Position numbers and translations under genes: made by a program | IMG/VR virus record: IMGVR_UViG_3300031758_000536 | Location: 1 to 25,052 of that record | Length of the DNA: 25,052 bases | Source: a virus | Direction: 5' to 3' (one strand) | The notes under the pieces: model-generated | What the model was told of the DNA's origin: nothing | The model's database searches: none | What the model saw: the letters and a program-made list of their open reading frames with translations, nothing else | Shown here: positions 13,345 through 20,232 of the stretch, piece after piece | Layout: every line of letters starts with the position of its first letter | Position numbering within the stretch: the stretch's first letter is position 1

Positions 13345-13638
13345 CTAGCACTCCTCCGTGGCGATCCATTGCAGAGTGCCGCCCACGGCGCCGAGGACAT
13401 GGGTGCCGCTGCCAGGCACGGCGGGGATGCGAATCGCAAGCGCGACCTTGCGGTTCTGGTGGCCTCCGGCTCCGAGGGCATTGGTGACTTTAAAATCGTC
13501 CGTGTCGAAATCCTCGGTGGCGAAGGCGAAATTCTTGTCGAGGTCGCTGCCTTTGAGCGAGTAGGGGTAGCCGCCGCTAGCGGGGTTTGCGGCGGTTTTG
13601 GCGAGCGCGTCGAAAGAAATTGGAGGGTTGGAGGCCAC
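13345..13638 (-). CDS. small tail-module hypothetical protein
   Basis: A 97-residue protein starting at GTG 13638, 3 bp after the upstream stop. It begins ASNPPISFDALAKTAANPASGGYPYSLKGSDLDKNF and continues with strands (DDFKVTNALGAGG, KVALAIRIPA, HVLGAVGGTLQWI). A small beta-domain virion protein is plausible from position. No family recognised. It is separated from the next gene by the inverted repeat at 13226-13332. Confidence 0.55.
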   Translation of the reverse strand: MASNPPISFDALAKTAANPASGGYPYSLKGSDLDKNFAFATEDFDTDDFKVTNALGAGGHQNRKVALAIRIPAVPGSGTHVLGAVGGTLQWIATEEC

Positions 13639-13641
13639 GGC

Positions 13642-14340
13642 TTATGAGGGGCAATTTGTTATTTGGTAAAATGATCCAAAGCTTACATAAGGCACAGCTT
13701 GATAAATAACTTCTGTTTCTTTTACTGCTCCAAATACATTCTTTTTGATGTTCACCAACCTTTTTTCTATAATAATATTTGAGTCAAAAACCCCACTATA
13801 TAGTGACGGACTTACGCTTGGCTCAATGGAACCGATGTTTATCGAAACTGGAAGTTGCGTTCCGTTTGTATAAAAAGCTTTTAGAGTTGGCGAGCCTGGG
13901 ATTGTGTCTCCAATTTGTGCGATGTGAACGGTCTCTAAAATTACACTAATATTACGAACGACCGGAGTAATTGCTAAGATGCTGCCGCAGGGCTTGCCTT
14001 CGCCGCAACCATCAAGCATGGTGCATTTATCAATCAGTCTAAATGTAATAACTAATTCCCCCAATTCGTAGCCGAATGTGCTTGCCGAGGCGTTCGCATC
14101 CCACACGCCATAGCCGGTGGCGTTGATGCGCTCGAAGCCGTCCGTGCCGACGCTGACGGTCGGCTCGGGCCAGACATCGACATCGCCGATGCTGGTCTCA
14201 ATGACGTCGGGAAGGTCGGTATTCCCGACGGGGCGGATGAATTCGGCCGAAACATTGAAAAGGCCGCTTTTGAATTTCTGCTCGGTCTTGGACTGCAATA
14301 AAGGCCACTGGGAACTAGAGGCTGAATAAACGGTGGGCAT
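13642..14340 (-). CDS. tail-tip associated protein of unknown family
   Basis: A 232-residue protein immediately after the tape measure, the position of distal tail proteins in siphoviruses. It opens YSASSSQWPLLQSKTEQKF and is largely beta, with a Cys-containing turn (KCTMLDGCGEGKPC, about 110-123). The downstream half of the gene (about 13642-14060) is AT-rich while the start is GC-rich, a compositional break inside one gene. I cannot assign it to the Dit family by sequence; its position is the main argument. Confidence 0.6.
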   Translation of the reverse strand: MPTVYSASSSQWPLLQSKTEQKFKSGLFNVSAEFIRPVGNTDLPDVIETSIGDVDVWPEPTVSVGTDGFERINATGYGVWDANASASTFGYELGELVITFRLIDKCTMLDGCGEGKPCGSILAITPVVRNISVILETVHIAQIGDTIPGSPTLKAFYTNGTQLPVSINIGSIEPSVSPSLYSGVFDSNIIIEKRLVNIKKNVFGAVKETEVIYQAVPYVSFGSFYQITNCPS

Positions 14341-14342
14341 GG

Positions 14343-16811
14343 CTAGGCGAGGGCGTGGGTGGGGAGTTTATTGGAAAGCGTGGTCATCGTGGTTTTGATT
14401 TCGCCGAGCAAGCCTTTGAGATCGCCGAGGATTTTGGTGCCTTCGCCGGTGGTGATGGCGAGGTCGATGTTTTCCTTGAGCTTGCCTTTGATGGACTCGA
14501 TGGATTTCGAGGCGTCGAGGTTGAGGGTTTGCTGGGTAGAGCCGAGCTTAGTGATTTCGGCCTGGATATTTTGCAGGGAGTTCTTGCCGCCTTTTTCGTC
14601 AATCGGCTGAATGCCGGTGAGCTCGCCGCGCTTGCTGGCGATGTAGTCGAGGATTTGCTGCATCTGCTCGCTGCCGGTGGTGCCGAGGTTTTTAATGCCG
14701 AGCTCGCGGGCGATGTCGGGGAAGGATTTGTTTTTGAGGTCGGTGCCGATGTATTCGCCGAAGGCGGTGATTTCCTTGCGGGCATCGGCGGTCTTCTCTT
14801 TGAGGCTTTTCACGGGCGCGGAGGGATCCACGCCTTTGATGTAATCCAGCCAGGTGGCGAAGGACTTGGCGGCCTCGGCGGCTTTGCTGGCCTCGGCTTT
14901 GGCTTCGGAGACGGTCGTCTTGTCCACCTTCACGGCAGCGGCGGCGTTTTTGGCGTTGACGAAATTCGTGGCGAGGACTCCGGCTTCTTCTTTGGTGACG
15001 CCGAGGGTTTTCACATAGTCGTCGGTGAGCTTGGCGATCTCCTCGGTCGCCTTCTTGCGCTCAAGGTCTTTTTCGAGGGAGGCCACGAGTTCGGTGTTGC
15101 CTGCGGCTTTGGCAGCGTTTAGCTGGGTCTCGAGCTCGATGATGGCGGTCTTATTGGCTTTGGCTTCGGCGTCTGCGGCGGCTTGCTGGTCTTTGAGTGC
15201 TTGGCGTTTTTTAAGCTCGTCCTCGGTCTGCTTGGCTTGTGTCGCGCGCTCGGCGGTGGTGGCTGCGGTCGCGGCGGTGACTTGGCCCTCGAGTTCGGCA
15301 ACTTTGTTTTGCTGGGCGCCGAGGTCGGCGAAGAGAGGGGGGATTTTGGCGTAGTTCTCGGAGAAGGAATCCGGAAGGGCTTTGCCAGCGTTCACAAATT
15401 GCTCAGCGATGCGGCCGCCTGCGCCGGTCATGCTTTCCGAGATTTTGTCGGCAGCGCGCTTGGATTCTTCAGCAGCGGCGCGGAGATTGTCCGAGATGCC
15501 CTGCGTAAGCATGTTTCCCGATAGGGCGTCGGCGAGTTTGGATTGAATGGTCTCGGCGATGCGCGCTCCCAAAAGATTAAAGCCGTCCAAAACGGTCGAA
15601 ATGAGAGCGCCAGATGGCGAAAAAATTTCGGCGAGAAATTGACCGGCGGATTGAAAAGCGGCGATCAGTCTTTTGTAAATCTCATCGGCTGTCTGCATCG
15701 CCTGGAGTTTGAGGCTTTCCCAAAACACCTCGAAGGCGAGGCCGACTTGGCCGATGGAGATGGCATCCACCGCAGCTTGGAATCCTTTCATGGCGTCCTG
15801 CCCGCCGAGGAAGGCGTCGGCGAGGTTTTGGCCGATGGCGGCGGCGTCGATGCGCGAGAGGGCGCTGGTTATGGCGTCGATGGCAGGGAGTGCTTTGTCG
15901 AGGATGCCGGCGGCGAAGTCGCGGACCTTCTGCTGAATGATGAGAAAACGGTCGCCTACGGCGTCGAAGACATTGGCGCGGCGGTCCATGATGTCGGCCA
16001 TGGAGCCGACGGTGGCGCGGGCCTCGTTCATTTCGCCCGAGAAATTGGTGAGGAGCGGGAGGAGTTCCGCGCCGGATTTGCCGAAGACATCGATGGCGGT
16101 GGCGGCGCGTTTGCTGGGGTCTTGGATGCCGGAGATGCCGGAGGCGACGAGGGCAAGTTGCTCGGTGGGAGTCTTCCCTGCGAGTTCATCCATGGAGAGG
16201 CCCATGCGGCCAAAGGCGGCGACGGCTTCCTTGCTGCCTTCGCCTGCGCCGAAGATGTTGTTTTGGAGCTTGGCAATCGCGGGACCGACTTTGTCCGCAC
16301 CCGCGCCGGTATTGTCGAAGGCGCGCTGGAGAAGGAGGAGATTGCCGGCCGACTCGCCGGTGGAGGCGGATAGGTCGGAGAGGGTGCCGCCGAGGTCGAG
16401 GGCGTCGGTGAATCCTTGGATCGTGCCACGCACGGCGGCGAATCCGGCATCGAGCACGGCGGTGAAGGCTTTAGCGGCGAGTTGACCGACGCCGACAGCG
16501 GCGGCGAGTTTGCCGAAGCCAAGCCCGGCTTGGTCGCCCATTTTCTCGCTCTTGTCGCCCGCGCCTTTGATGTCTTTGCCGAGGGCGTCGACCTTCGGCG
16601 ATGCGGCTCCGGATTGGTCGCCCATGGCTTTGAGGCGTTTCTCCATGTTCTCGACCTGGCCGATGCGTTTCATCGTGGCCTCGAGTTCTTCCATGGAAAG
16701 CTCGCCGCTTTTGACCTTCCCCTGAAGGTTGCCCATCTCGCCTTGGATTTGCTGGAGGGCTTTCTCCAGCCCGACATCCTGTGCTCCGAATTCTACTGAG
16801 ACATCTGCCAT
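14343..16811 (-). CDS. tail tape measure protein
   Basis: An 822-residue protein, the longest in the window. It shows the tape-measure pattern: an N-terminal coiled coil (DVGLEKALQQIQGEMGNLQGK), a hydrophobic region (about 100-135, KLAAAVGVGQLAAKAF), the conserved-type core around DLSASTGESAGNLLLLQRAF and FGRMGLSMDELAGKTPTEQL, and a long Ala/Glu/Lys coiled-coil region (about 500-640, including a DELKKRQALKDQQAAADAEA segment). It sets tail length; at about 1.5 Angstrom per residue the tail would be near 120 nm (estimate). AGGAGG lies 12 bp before the start. It follows the 281-residue gene with a 4-bp gap. Confidence 0.9.
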   Translation of the reverse strand: MADVSVEFGAQDVGLEKALQQIQGEMGNLQGKVKSGELSMEELEATMKRIGQVENMEKRLKAMGDQSGAASPKVDALGKDIKGAGDKSEKMGDQAGLGFGKLAAAVGVGQLAAKAFTAVLDAGFAAVRGTIQGFTDALDLGGTLSDLSASTGESAGNLLLLQRAFDNTGAGADKVGPAIAKLQNNIFGAGEGSKEAVAAFGRMGLSMDELAGKTPTEQLALVASGISGIQDPSKRAATAIDVFGKSGAELLPLLTNFSGEMNEARATVGSMADIMDRRANVFDAVGDRFLIIQQKVRDFAAGILDKALPAIDAITSALSRIDAAAIGQNLADAFLGGQDAMKGFQAAVDAISIGQVGLAFEVFWESLKLQAMQTADEIYKRLIAAFQSAGQFLAEIFSPSGALISTVLDGFNLLGARIAETIQSKLADALSGNMLTQGISDNLRAAAEESKRAADKISESMTGAGGRIAEQFVNAGKALPDSFSENYAKIPPLFADLGAQQNKVAELEGQVTAATAATTAERATQAKQTEDELKKRQALKDQQAAADAEAKANKTAIIELETQLNAAKAAGNTELVASLEKDLERKKATEEIAKLTDDYVKTLGVTKEEAGVLATNFVNAKNAAAAVKVDKTTVSEAKAEASKAAEAAKSFATWLDYIKGVDPSAPVKSLKEKTADARKEITAFGEYIGTDLKNKSFPDIARELGIKNLGTTGSEQMQQILDYIASKRGELTGIQPIDEKGGKNSLQNIQAEITKLGSTQQTLNLDASKSIESIKGKLKENIDLAITTGEGTKILGDLKGLLGEIKTTMTTLSNKLPTHALA

Positions 16812-16815
16812 GGCT

Positions 16816-17661
16816 TTACGCGGCCTCCTGGAGTTTGGTGACTCGCTTTTTCAAGATCATCGCCATTTGCTTTTTCATTTTTTCAGCAACTACGGATTGC
16901 GCCATGAGTTTCTCGCTAATTGGCAAAACGCGGTCGGCGTATTTGCAGGTGTTTGTGAGGACAACTGTGGGGGCAAAAAGGTTTGCTGTTTTGTCTTGGA
17001 CATTTCCGAGCCCATAATCTCCGAGATGCCGGGTGACCCAGCCGGGGATGTCGCGTGTCATCGCTCCAGAAACTACTTTGCGGAGTTGGTTGGCGCAGTG
17101 CGCCCAGCCGGATTTGGCAATGCCGACTTTGGCATATTGGAGTTTTACGAAATCCTCTAGGGTTTGCTTTGGCACAAAGTATTTGTTGATGAATTTCCAG
17201 CGTCCGATGTTTTTTGTATCTCCTCCGGCAGCACTCATTTTCCCGTTAACAAAATTTGAGCGATGTATATTTATGAGGTCAGAAACATCTGCGCCTGGAA
17301 GAAAGTGGGCGCGGTCAACCCCGTAAACATCACCGCCTTTAGTAGCAAAAACAGAAATGTTGGCGCTGTCGTGGGTGTCGGCATAAGCCATTTGTCGCGG
17401 GGTGATGTGCGCGAATAATCCAGCGCGGCTTTTGCCTTTGCCGGTGCTTCGACGGCCTCCATAGATGTCGGTGGCGATCGCTTTCTCCCCAACTTTTTCC
17501 CCGCCTGTCTTGTTGCCGAACGGCTGCGTGCGGCGGGCCAACTCCACGCACAGAAGACGAGCATTCATGTGGACTGCGTCGGGGATCGTGGTTTCACGGA
17601 TCGTGGCGTAGTCCTTCATGATTTTCTCAAACTTGAGGTTGGTGAGTTTGAACTTGGGCAT
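16816..17661 (-). CDS. 281-residue tail-module protein between chaperone and tape measure
   Basis: An unrecognised protein of 281 residues. The N-terminal half is mixed (TNLKFEKIMKDYATIRET, HMNARLLCVELARRT); residues about 60-130 are rich in Gly/Arg/Asp turns (DIYGGRRSTGKGKSRAGLF, ITPRQMAY), and the C-terminus is basic and helical (KMKKQMAMILKKRVTKLQEA). It sits where the tape measure normally follows the chaperone directly, so its insertion there is unusual. The start shares one base with the stop of the frameshift product (TGATG). A minor tail or completion protein is most likely. Its N-terminus superficially resembles gp10/HK97 minor tail-type proteins. Confidence 0.6.
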   Translation of the reverse strand: MPKFKLTNLKFEKIMKDYATIRETTIPDAVHMNARLLCVELARRTQPFGNKTGGEKVGEKAIATDIYGGRRSTGKGKSRAGLFAHITPRQMAYADTHDSANISVFATKGGDVYGVDRAHFLPGADVSDLINIHRSNFVNGKMSAAGGDTKNIGRWKFINKYFVPKQTLEDFVKLQYAKVGIAKSGWAHCANQLRKVVSGAMTRDIPGWVTRHLGDYGLGNVQDKTANLFAPTVVLTNTCKYADRVLPISEKLMAQSVVAEKMKKQMAMILKKRVTKLQEAA

Positions 17662-18274
17662 CAGGTGATTTTTGCGAATGCGGCGTCTATGGCAGCGAGG
17701 GAGTCAAAATCCACCTTTCGGGAGTTTCGGGTCCAGGCGCGCTTGCGGCCGTGTGCGGCGTCGTCGGCGTGGATGATTTGGAGCCCTGCGGCGAAAGGGA
17801 GGTCTTCGAGGATTTCGCGGTAGCCCCAGCCGGTGGTCTTAGCGATGCGGTAAACATAGCCTGCGAGCCAGCCGGGGCCGTTTAGTTTCCCCCTGCGGAC
17901 TTTCCGCCGTGGGTCTCGGAGAAGCTGGCGAAGTATTCGTTCGTGCGCTCGAGGCAGAGCTTTTGGAGTTCGGCGATCTCGGAGGAGGTGGGGTTTTGTT
18001 TTTCCATCCAATCGTCCACGGCAGCAACGAAGCGGGCGTGGTCGTTTACGGTTGATCGGACCGAGGCTTTGGGTGCGCTGTGGATGAAGGCGAAGCCGCC
18101 GGATCGCCAGAGGATGTCCATGTCGGGGCTGAGGATTTTGTTGCGCTGCATCCAGGAGATTTCGAGCGCGGCGGTTGGTCGCATCTCCCAGCGGGAGAGT
18201 TTTTGCGGGCCGCTGGTCATGGCTTGCTCGCGCAGGGCTTCGTCGTCGGTCAGGAGGTCGTTGGTGTCTGTCAT
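17661..18274 (-). CDS. tail assembly chaperone, -1 frameshift product (gpGT-like)
   Basis: Shifting one base back at GGGAAAC (17885-17891) near the end of the 130-residue frame joins it to a 74-codon extension ending at 17661. That gives a 204-residue fusion, like lambda gpG-T. The extension LNGPGWLAGYVYRIAKTTGW then REILEDLPFAAGLQI is protein-like and closed by a stop coupled to the next gene. The extension has no start of its own between the shift site and its stop that would make sense as a gene. Such products carry tape measure protein to the tail tube and are not in the mature particle. Lambda's site is GGGAAAG. Confidence 0.8.
17823..17891 (-). other. programmed -1 ribosomal frameshift site
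   Basis: The minus-strand heptamer G GGA AAC (17885-17891) fits X XXY YYZ, with the zero-frame stop TAA immediately after. A short hairpin (GCGGA-AAG-TCCGC) lies just upstream. Downstream, GCCCCGGC (17871-17878) can pair with GCTGGGGC (17823-17830) through eight base pairs, a possible stimulatory stem. The pairing is by eye only. Confidence 0.75.
17882..18274 (-). CDS. tail assembly chaperone, short form (gpG-like)
   Basis: A 130-residue protein located between tail tube and tape measure, the standard place for the tail chaperone. It is mainly helical (TNDLLTDDEALREQAMTSG, TSSEIAELQKLCLERTNEYF) with a WMQRNKILSPDMDILW segment. It terminates at TAA directly after the slippery heptamer. The short form is the main product of such genes and acts with the frameshifted form during tail assembly. 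It is preceded by a C/A-rich leader with no Shine-Dalgarno site. Sequence similarity to named families is not evident; position plus shift site are the evidence. Confidence 0.78.
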   Translation of the reverse strand: MTDTNDLLTDDEALREQAMTSGPQKLSRWEMRPTAALEISWMQRNKILSPDMDILWRSGGFAFIHSAPKASVRSTVNDHARFVAAVDDWMEKQNPTSSEIAELQKLCLERTNEYFASFSETHGGKSAGGN

Positions 18275-18301
18275 GTGTTTGTCGTTTGGGTTGGTTGGTT
18301 A
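18275..18301 (-). promoter_or_regulatory. C/A-rich leader of the tail chaperone gene
   Basis: The minus-strand leader reads AACCAACCAACCCAAACGAC and ends ACACATG with no Shine-Dalgarno motif. It belongs to the recurrent CCAACC leader pattern before abundant structural genes. Confidence 0.4.
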
Positions 18302-18700
18302 GAGAAATTTGGCGAAGCGCTTCTTGTCTTCGTCGGTGGCGTTTTCGGAGATGCTCACGATCTTGCCGTTTCGCTCGAAAACGATCTGGCGGGGGATGGC
18401 TTTGATCGCGGTGAGGAGCTGGTCGCGGTTGCGCAGGGCGGCGATCATGTAGGACACGGGGGACTCTGGATTTTTTTCAATGAAATCCTCGCTGGCGAAG
18501 GCGCGCATGACTTCATCGGCTTGTTGGCCGGTGGTGGGGTGCGAGGCTTTGAAGTGGAAGACGGTGGACTCGTCGCCGCTCTCGCGCTTGATGCGAGTCG
18601 CGGGGGCTTTGTCGCTCTCGAACTCAAAGCCGAGGGCCGTGAGGATGCTGGCGAGCTTCAGGTCGCGCGTGTTGAAAATGGCGATATGTCGTGTGGTCAT
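18299..18700 (-). CDS. small tail-module protein of unknown family
   Basis: A 133-residue protein between the tail tube and the chaperone. It begins TTRHIAIFNTRDLKLASILTAL, with a charged middle (IKRESGDESTVFHFKAS) that looks like beta strands, and a helical second half (QQADEVMRAFASEDFIEKN, RNRDQLLTAIKAIP) ending KKRFAKFL. No motif identifies it. Given the position it may be a tail terminator partner, another chaperone or a non-virion regulator of tail assembly. Confidence 0.55.
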   Translation of the reverse strand: MTTRHIAIFNTRDLKLASILTALGFEFESDKAPATRIKRESGDESTVFHFKASHPTTGQQADEVMRAFASEDFIEKNPESPVSYMIAALRNRDQLLTAIKAIPRQIVFERNGKIVSISENATDEDKKRFAKFL

Positions 18701-18715
18701 TTCTCGTGGGGTGCG

Positions 18716-18745
18716 GCCGGGGAGCCGCTAGGCGACTACCCCGGC
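18716..18745 (-). other. very stable hairpin after the tail tube gene
   Basis: GCCGGGG-T-AGTCGC closes on the loop CTA with GCGGCT-CCCCGGC, a 13-bp stem with one bulged base and one wobble pair. No T-run follows on either strand, so it is not a classic terminator. Placed just 15 bp after the tail tube stop, it may protect the 3' end of an abundant message or act in processing. Confidence 0.5.
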
Positions 18746-18759
18746 GCGGCGGGTTGGGA

Positions 18760-19128
18760 TTAAGCGGCGGTCATCGCGGTGCCGTAGCTACGGAGCGTCG
18801 CGGAGACGGTCTCGAACTGCTCGGCCGCGAAGCTGGTTTCCAGCGAGGTGCAGATGGTCGTGCTGCCGAGGGAGGTTCCGGCGGGCATCGTGATCGAGGC
18901 GGTGCCGCCAACGGTCAGAGAAAAGCTGCCGGTGCGCATGCCTTCGACGCTGACCTCTTGGATCGGCTCGCCTACTGCCACCGCCACCACGCTACCCTGT
19001 GAGTCCTTAACTTCCTGAACATCGGCTGATTCCGAAATCGAAAAGCCGGTGACGATGAGGCCGGAAACTTCCGGTGTTCCATAAGTGGCCGAAGAGACGG
19101 CCGATGAGCGATAGATTGAAGCTGCCAT
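18760..19128 (-). CDS. major tail tube-like protein
   Basis: A 122-residue, mainly beta protein in the position of the major tail tube protein (after connectors, before the chaperone and tape measure). Features include IVTGFSISESADVQEVKDSQG, VGEPIQEVSVEGMRTGSFSL then a GTASITMPAGTSLGSTTICTS stretch, and a short helix. It is shorter than many tube proteins but fits small tube subunits. It has a C/A-rich leader and a very stable hairpin after the stop, both fitting high expression. Assignment is by position, size and secondary-structure look. Confidence 0.65.
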   Translation of the reverse strand: MAASIYRSSAVSSATYGTPEVSGLIVTGFSISESADVQEVKDSQGSVVAVAVGEPIQEVSVEGMRTGSFSLTVGGTASITMPAGTSLGSTTICTSLETSFAAEQFETVSATLRSYGTAMTAA

Positions 19129-19162
19129 GATTTTGAGTTGGTTGGGTTGGGTTGCGGGTTAC
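19129..19162 (-). promoter_or_regulatory. C/A-rich leader of the tail tube gene
   Basis: Minus-strand AACCCGCAACCCAACCCAAC followed by CAACTCAAAATC before the ATG. It has no Shine-Dalgarno motif. The CCAACC units repeat the pattern seen before the capsid and protease genes. Confidence 0.45.
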
Positions 19163-19178
19163 GGGAGAGGAGCGGGTG

Positions 19179-19574
19179 TCAAATCGCAGCGAGGCCGAGG
19201 GTGAGTTGAGCGGTGCAGAGCCAACGGTCGTCGGTCTGGGATTCGGTGAAGGTCTGGAGGTCGGCGCCGAGGAGCGTGGCGGTGGGGGCGAAGGCGTTGG
19301 CGAGGGCCGTTGCGGCGTAGAGGGACGAGCGGAGGGAATCGACGAGCTGGCGGTGCTGCTCGAGGTCTTGGGTGGATGGCGTCGAGAGGAGGATCGCGGC
19401 GGTGGCTTTGTGGAGCGTGGTGCTCATGGCCTCGACGGACTCGCAGGCGCAAATGATGGAGGGCGCGTCGCCGGGGATTTCGGCGTTGCTTTGGCCGGTG
19501 TGGATGGCGATGCCGTCGAAGGCGGGGAGGTTTTGCAGCCAGGTGGCGAGGGATTGCTCGACGGCGAGGTTCAC
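19179..19574 (-). CDS. putative tail completion / neck protein
   Basis: A 131-residue protein starting at GTG 19574, overlapping the stop of the 106-residue gene (GTGA). The N-terminal helix and strand (VEQSLATWLQNLPAFDGIAI, DAPSIICACESVEAMS) and central AILLSTPSTQDLEQH then LVDSLRSSL resemble tail terminator or completion proteins (gpU- or gp10-like), which have this size and place between the head-tail connector and tail tube. Similarity is by pattern, not a clear family match. The stop lies in a TTTGACAC motif. Confidence 0.6.
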   Translation of the reverse strand: MNLAVEQSLATWLQNLPAFDGIAIHTGQSNAEIPGDAPSIICACESVEAMSTTLHKATAAILLSTPSTQDLEQHRQLVDSLRSSLYAATALANAFAPTATLLGADLQTFTESQTDDRWLCTAQLTLGLAAI

Positions 19575-19891
19575 AGGCGACCTCCTGGGGCGATGGTGAC
19601 GATGTGCTCGGCGTCGCTGGTGGATTCGGCGATGTCGCGGATCGTGTAGGAGCGGCCGCGATAGGTGATGGCCTCGCCGCGCTGGGGCGGGGTGGCGAGG
19701 TCAGCGGCGAGAAGGTGGCAGCGGAATTGACCGCCTTGGGTGAGGCCGCCGGTGGCGAGATCGAGCGAGATGGCGACGGGGGCGAGGACGACGCGGAGGG
19801 TTTGACCACGGAAGCCGACTTCGACGCCGTGCGCGGAGTTGGCGACTCGGACGGATTGGTTTCGGAAAGCGGAAATCGCGGCGGCGGTCAC
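19571..19891 (-). CDS. head-tail joining protein (gpFII-like)
   Basis: A 106-residue protein starting at GTG 19891. It is mostly beta: SVRVANSAHGVEVGFRGQTLRV, an LDLATGGLTQGGQFRCHLLAAD segment, and TPPQRGEAITYRGRSYTIRD then AEHIVTIAP. The pattern of a short N-terminal helix, then a small barrel with a GEAITYRGRSYTI hairpin, resembles lambda gpFII-type head-tail joining proteins. It sits just after the terminator at 19909 and before the tail completion gene, as expected. Confidence 0.65.
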   Translation of the reverse strand: MTAAAISAFRNQSVRVANSAHGVEVGFRGQTLRVVLAPVAISLDLATGGLTQGGQFRCHLLAADLATPPQRGEAITYRGRSYTIRDIAESTSDAEHIVTIAPGGRL

Positions 19892-19908
19892 GCTGTTCGG
19901 GGAGTGTC

Positions 19909-19949
19909 AAAAAGCAGAACGCCCCGCCGGAGTGAGACGGCGAGGCGTT
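19909..19949 (-). terminator. Rho-independent terminator after the head genes
   Basis: On the minus strand AACGCCTCGCCG (19938-19949) pairs with CGGCGGGGCGTT (19918-19929) over 12 bp with one wobble; the loop is TCTCACTC, and CTGCTTTTTG follows. It lies between the 80-residue gene and the head-tail joining gene. It may lower transcription of connector and tail genes relative to capsid. Confidence 0.75.
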
Positions 19950-19984
19950 TGCGGGCTGGCGCGGGGAATCGCGCGGGTAGCGGG

Positions 19985-20227
19985 TTATTTCTTCTTTGGC
20001 TTTGGTGACTCTTGCTCCGGCTCGGCGATGACGGCGGGGGCGCTGGCTTTTTTGGCGTGGCGCTTGAGCGTGTCACCGAGGCTGACGACGAGGGTTTCGT
20101 CGGCAGTGAACTCGCCGGCGACTTGCTTGGCTTTGAAGTCGGCGAGTTGGTCGGCGAGCGGGACGCTCGGCAGGTGTGTGACCTGCCAATCGTTGCCGAT
20201 GCGGTTGAGTGTGAGGCCGAGGCGCAT
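19985..20227 (-). CDS. small protein following the major capsid gene
   Basis: An 80-residue protein, 5 bp after the capsid stop. The N-terminus is strand-like (RLGLTLNRIGNDWQVTHLPS), then LADQLADFKAKQVAGEFTAD as a helix, then VVSLGDTLKRHAK; the C-terminus is a Lys/Pro/Glu tail ending KPKKK. Position and size suit a capsid-associated, decoration-like or head-completion protein. No family recognised. A terminator follows its stop after about 36 bp. Confidence 0.55.
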   Translation of the reverse strand: MRLGLTLNRIGNDWQVTHLPSVPLADQLADFKAKQVAGEFTADETLVVSLGDTLKRHAKKASAPAVIAEPEQESPKPKKK

Positions 20228-20232
20228 CAGGC

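Noticed and set aside
14355-15122. 255-residue plus-strand frame opposite the tape measure
   Set aside because: Gly/Glu/Phe-rich composition typical of the antisense frame of an Ala/Lys-rich gene, with no recognised motif. The tape measure on the other strand is convincing.
15543-16373. 276-residue plus-strand frame opposite the tape measure
   Set aside because: Same antisense artefact as above; no start signal and no domain.
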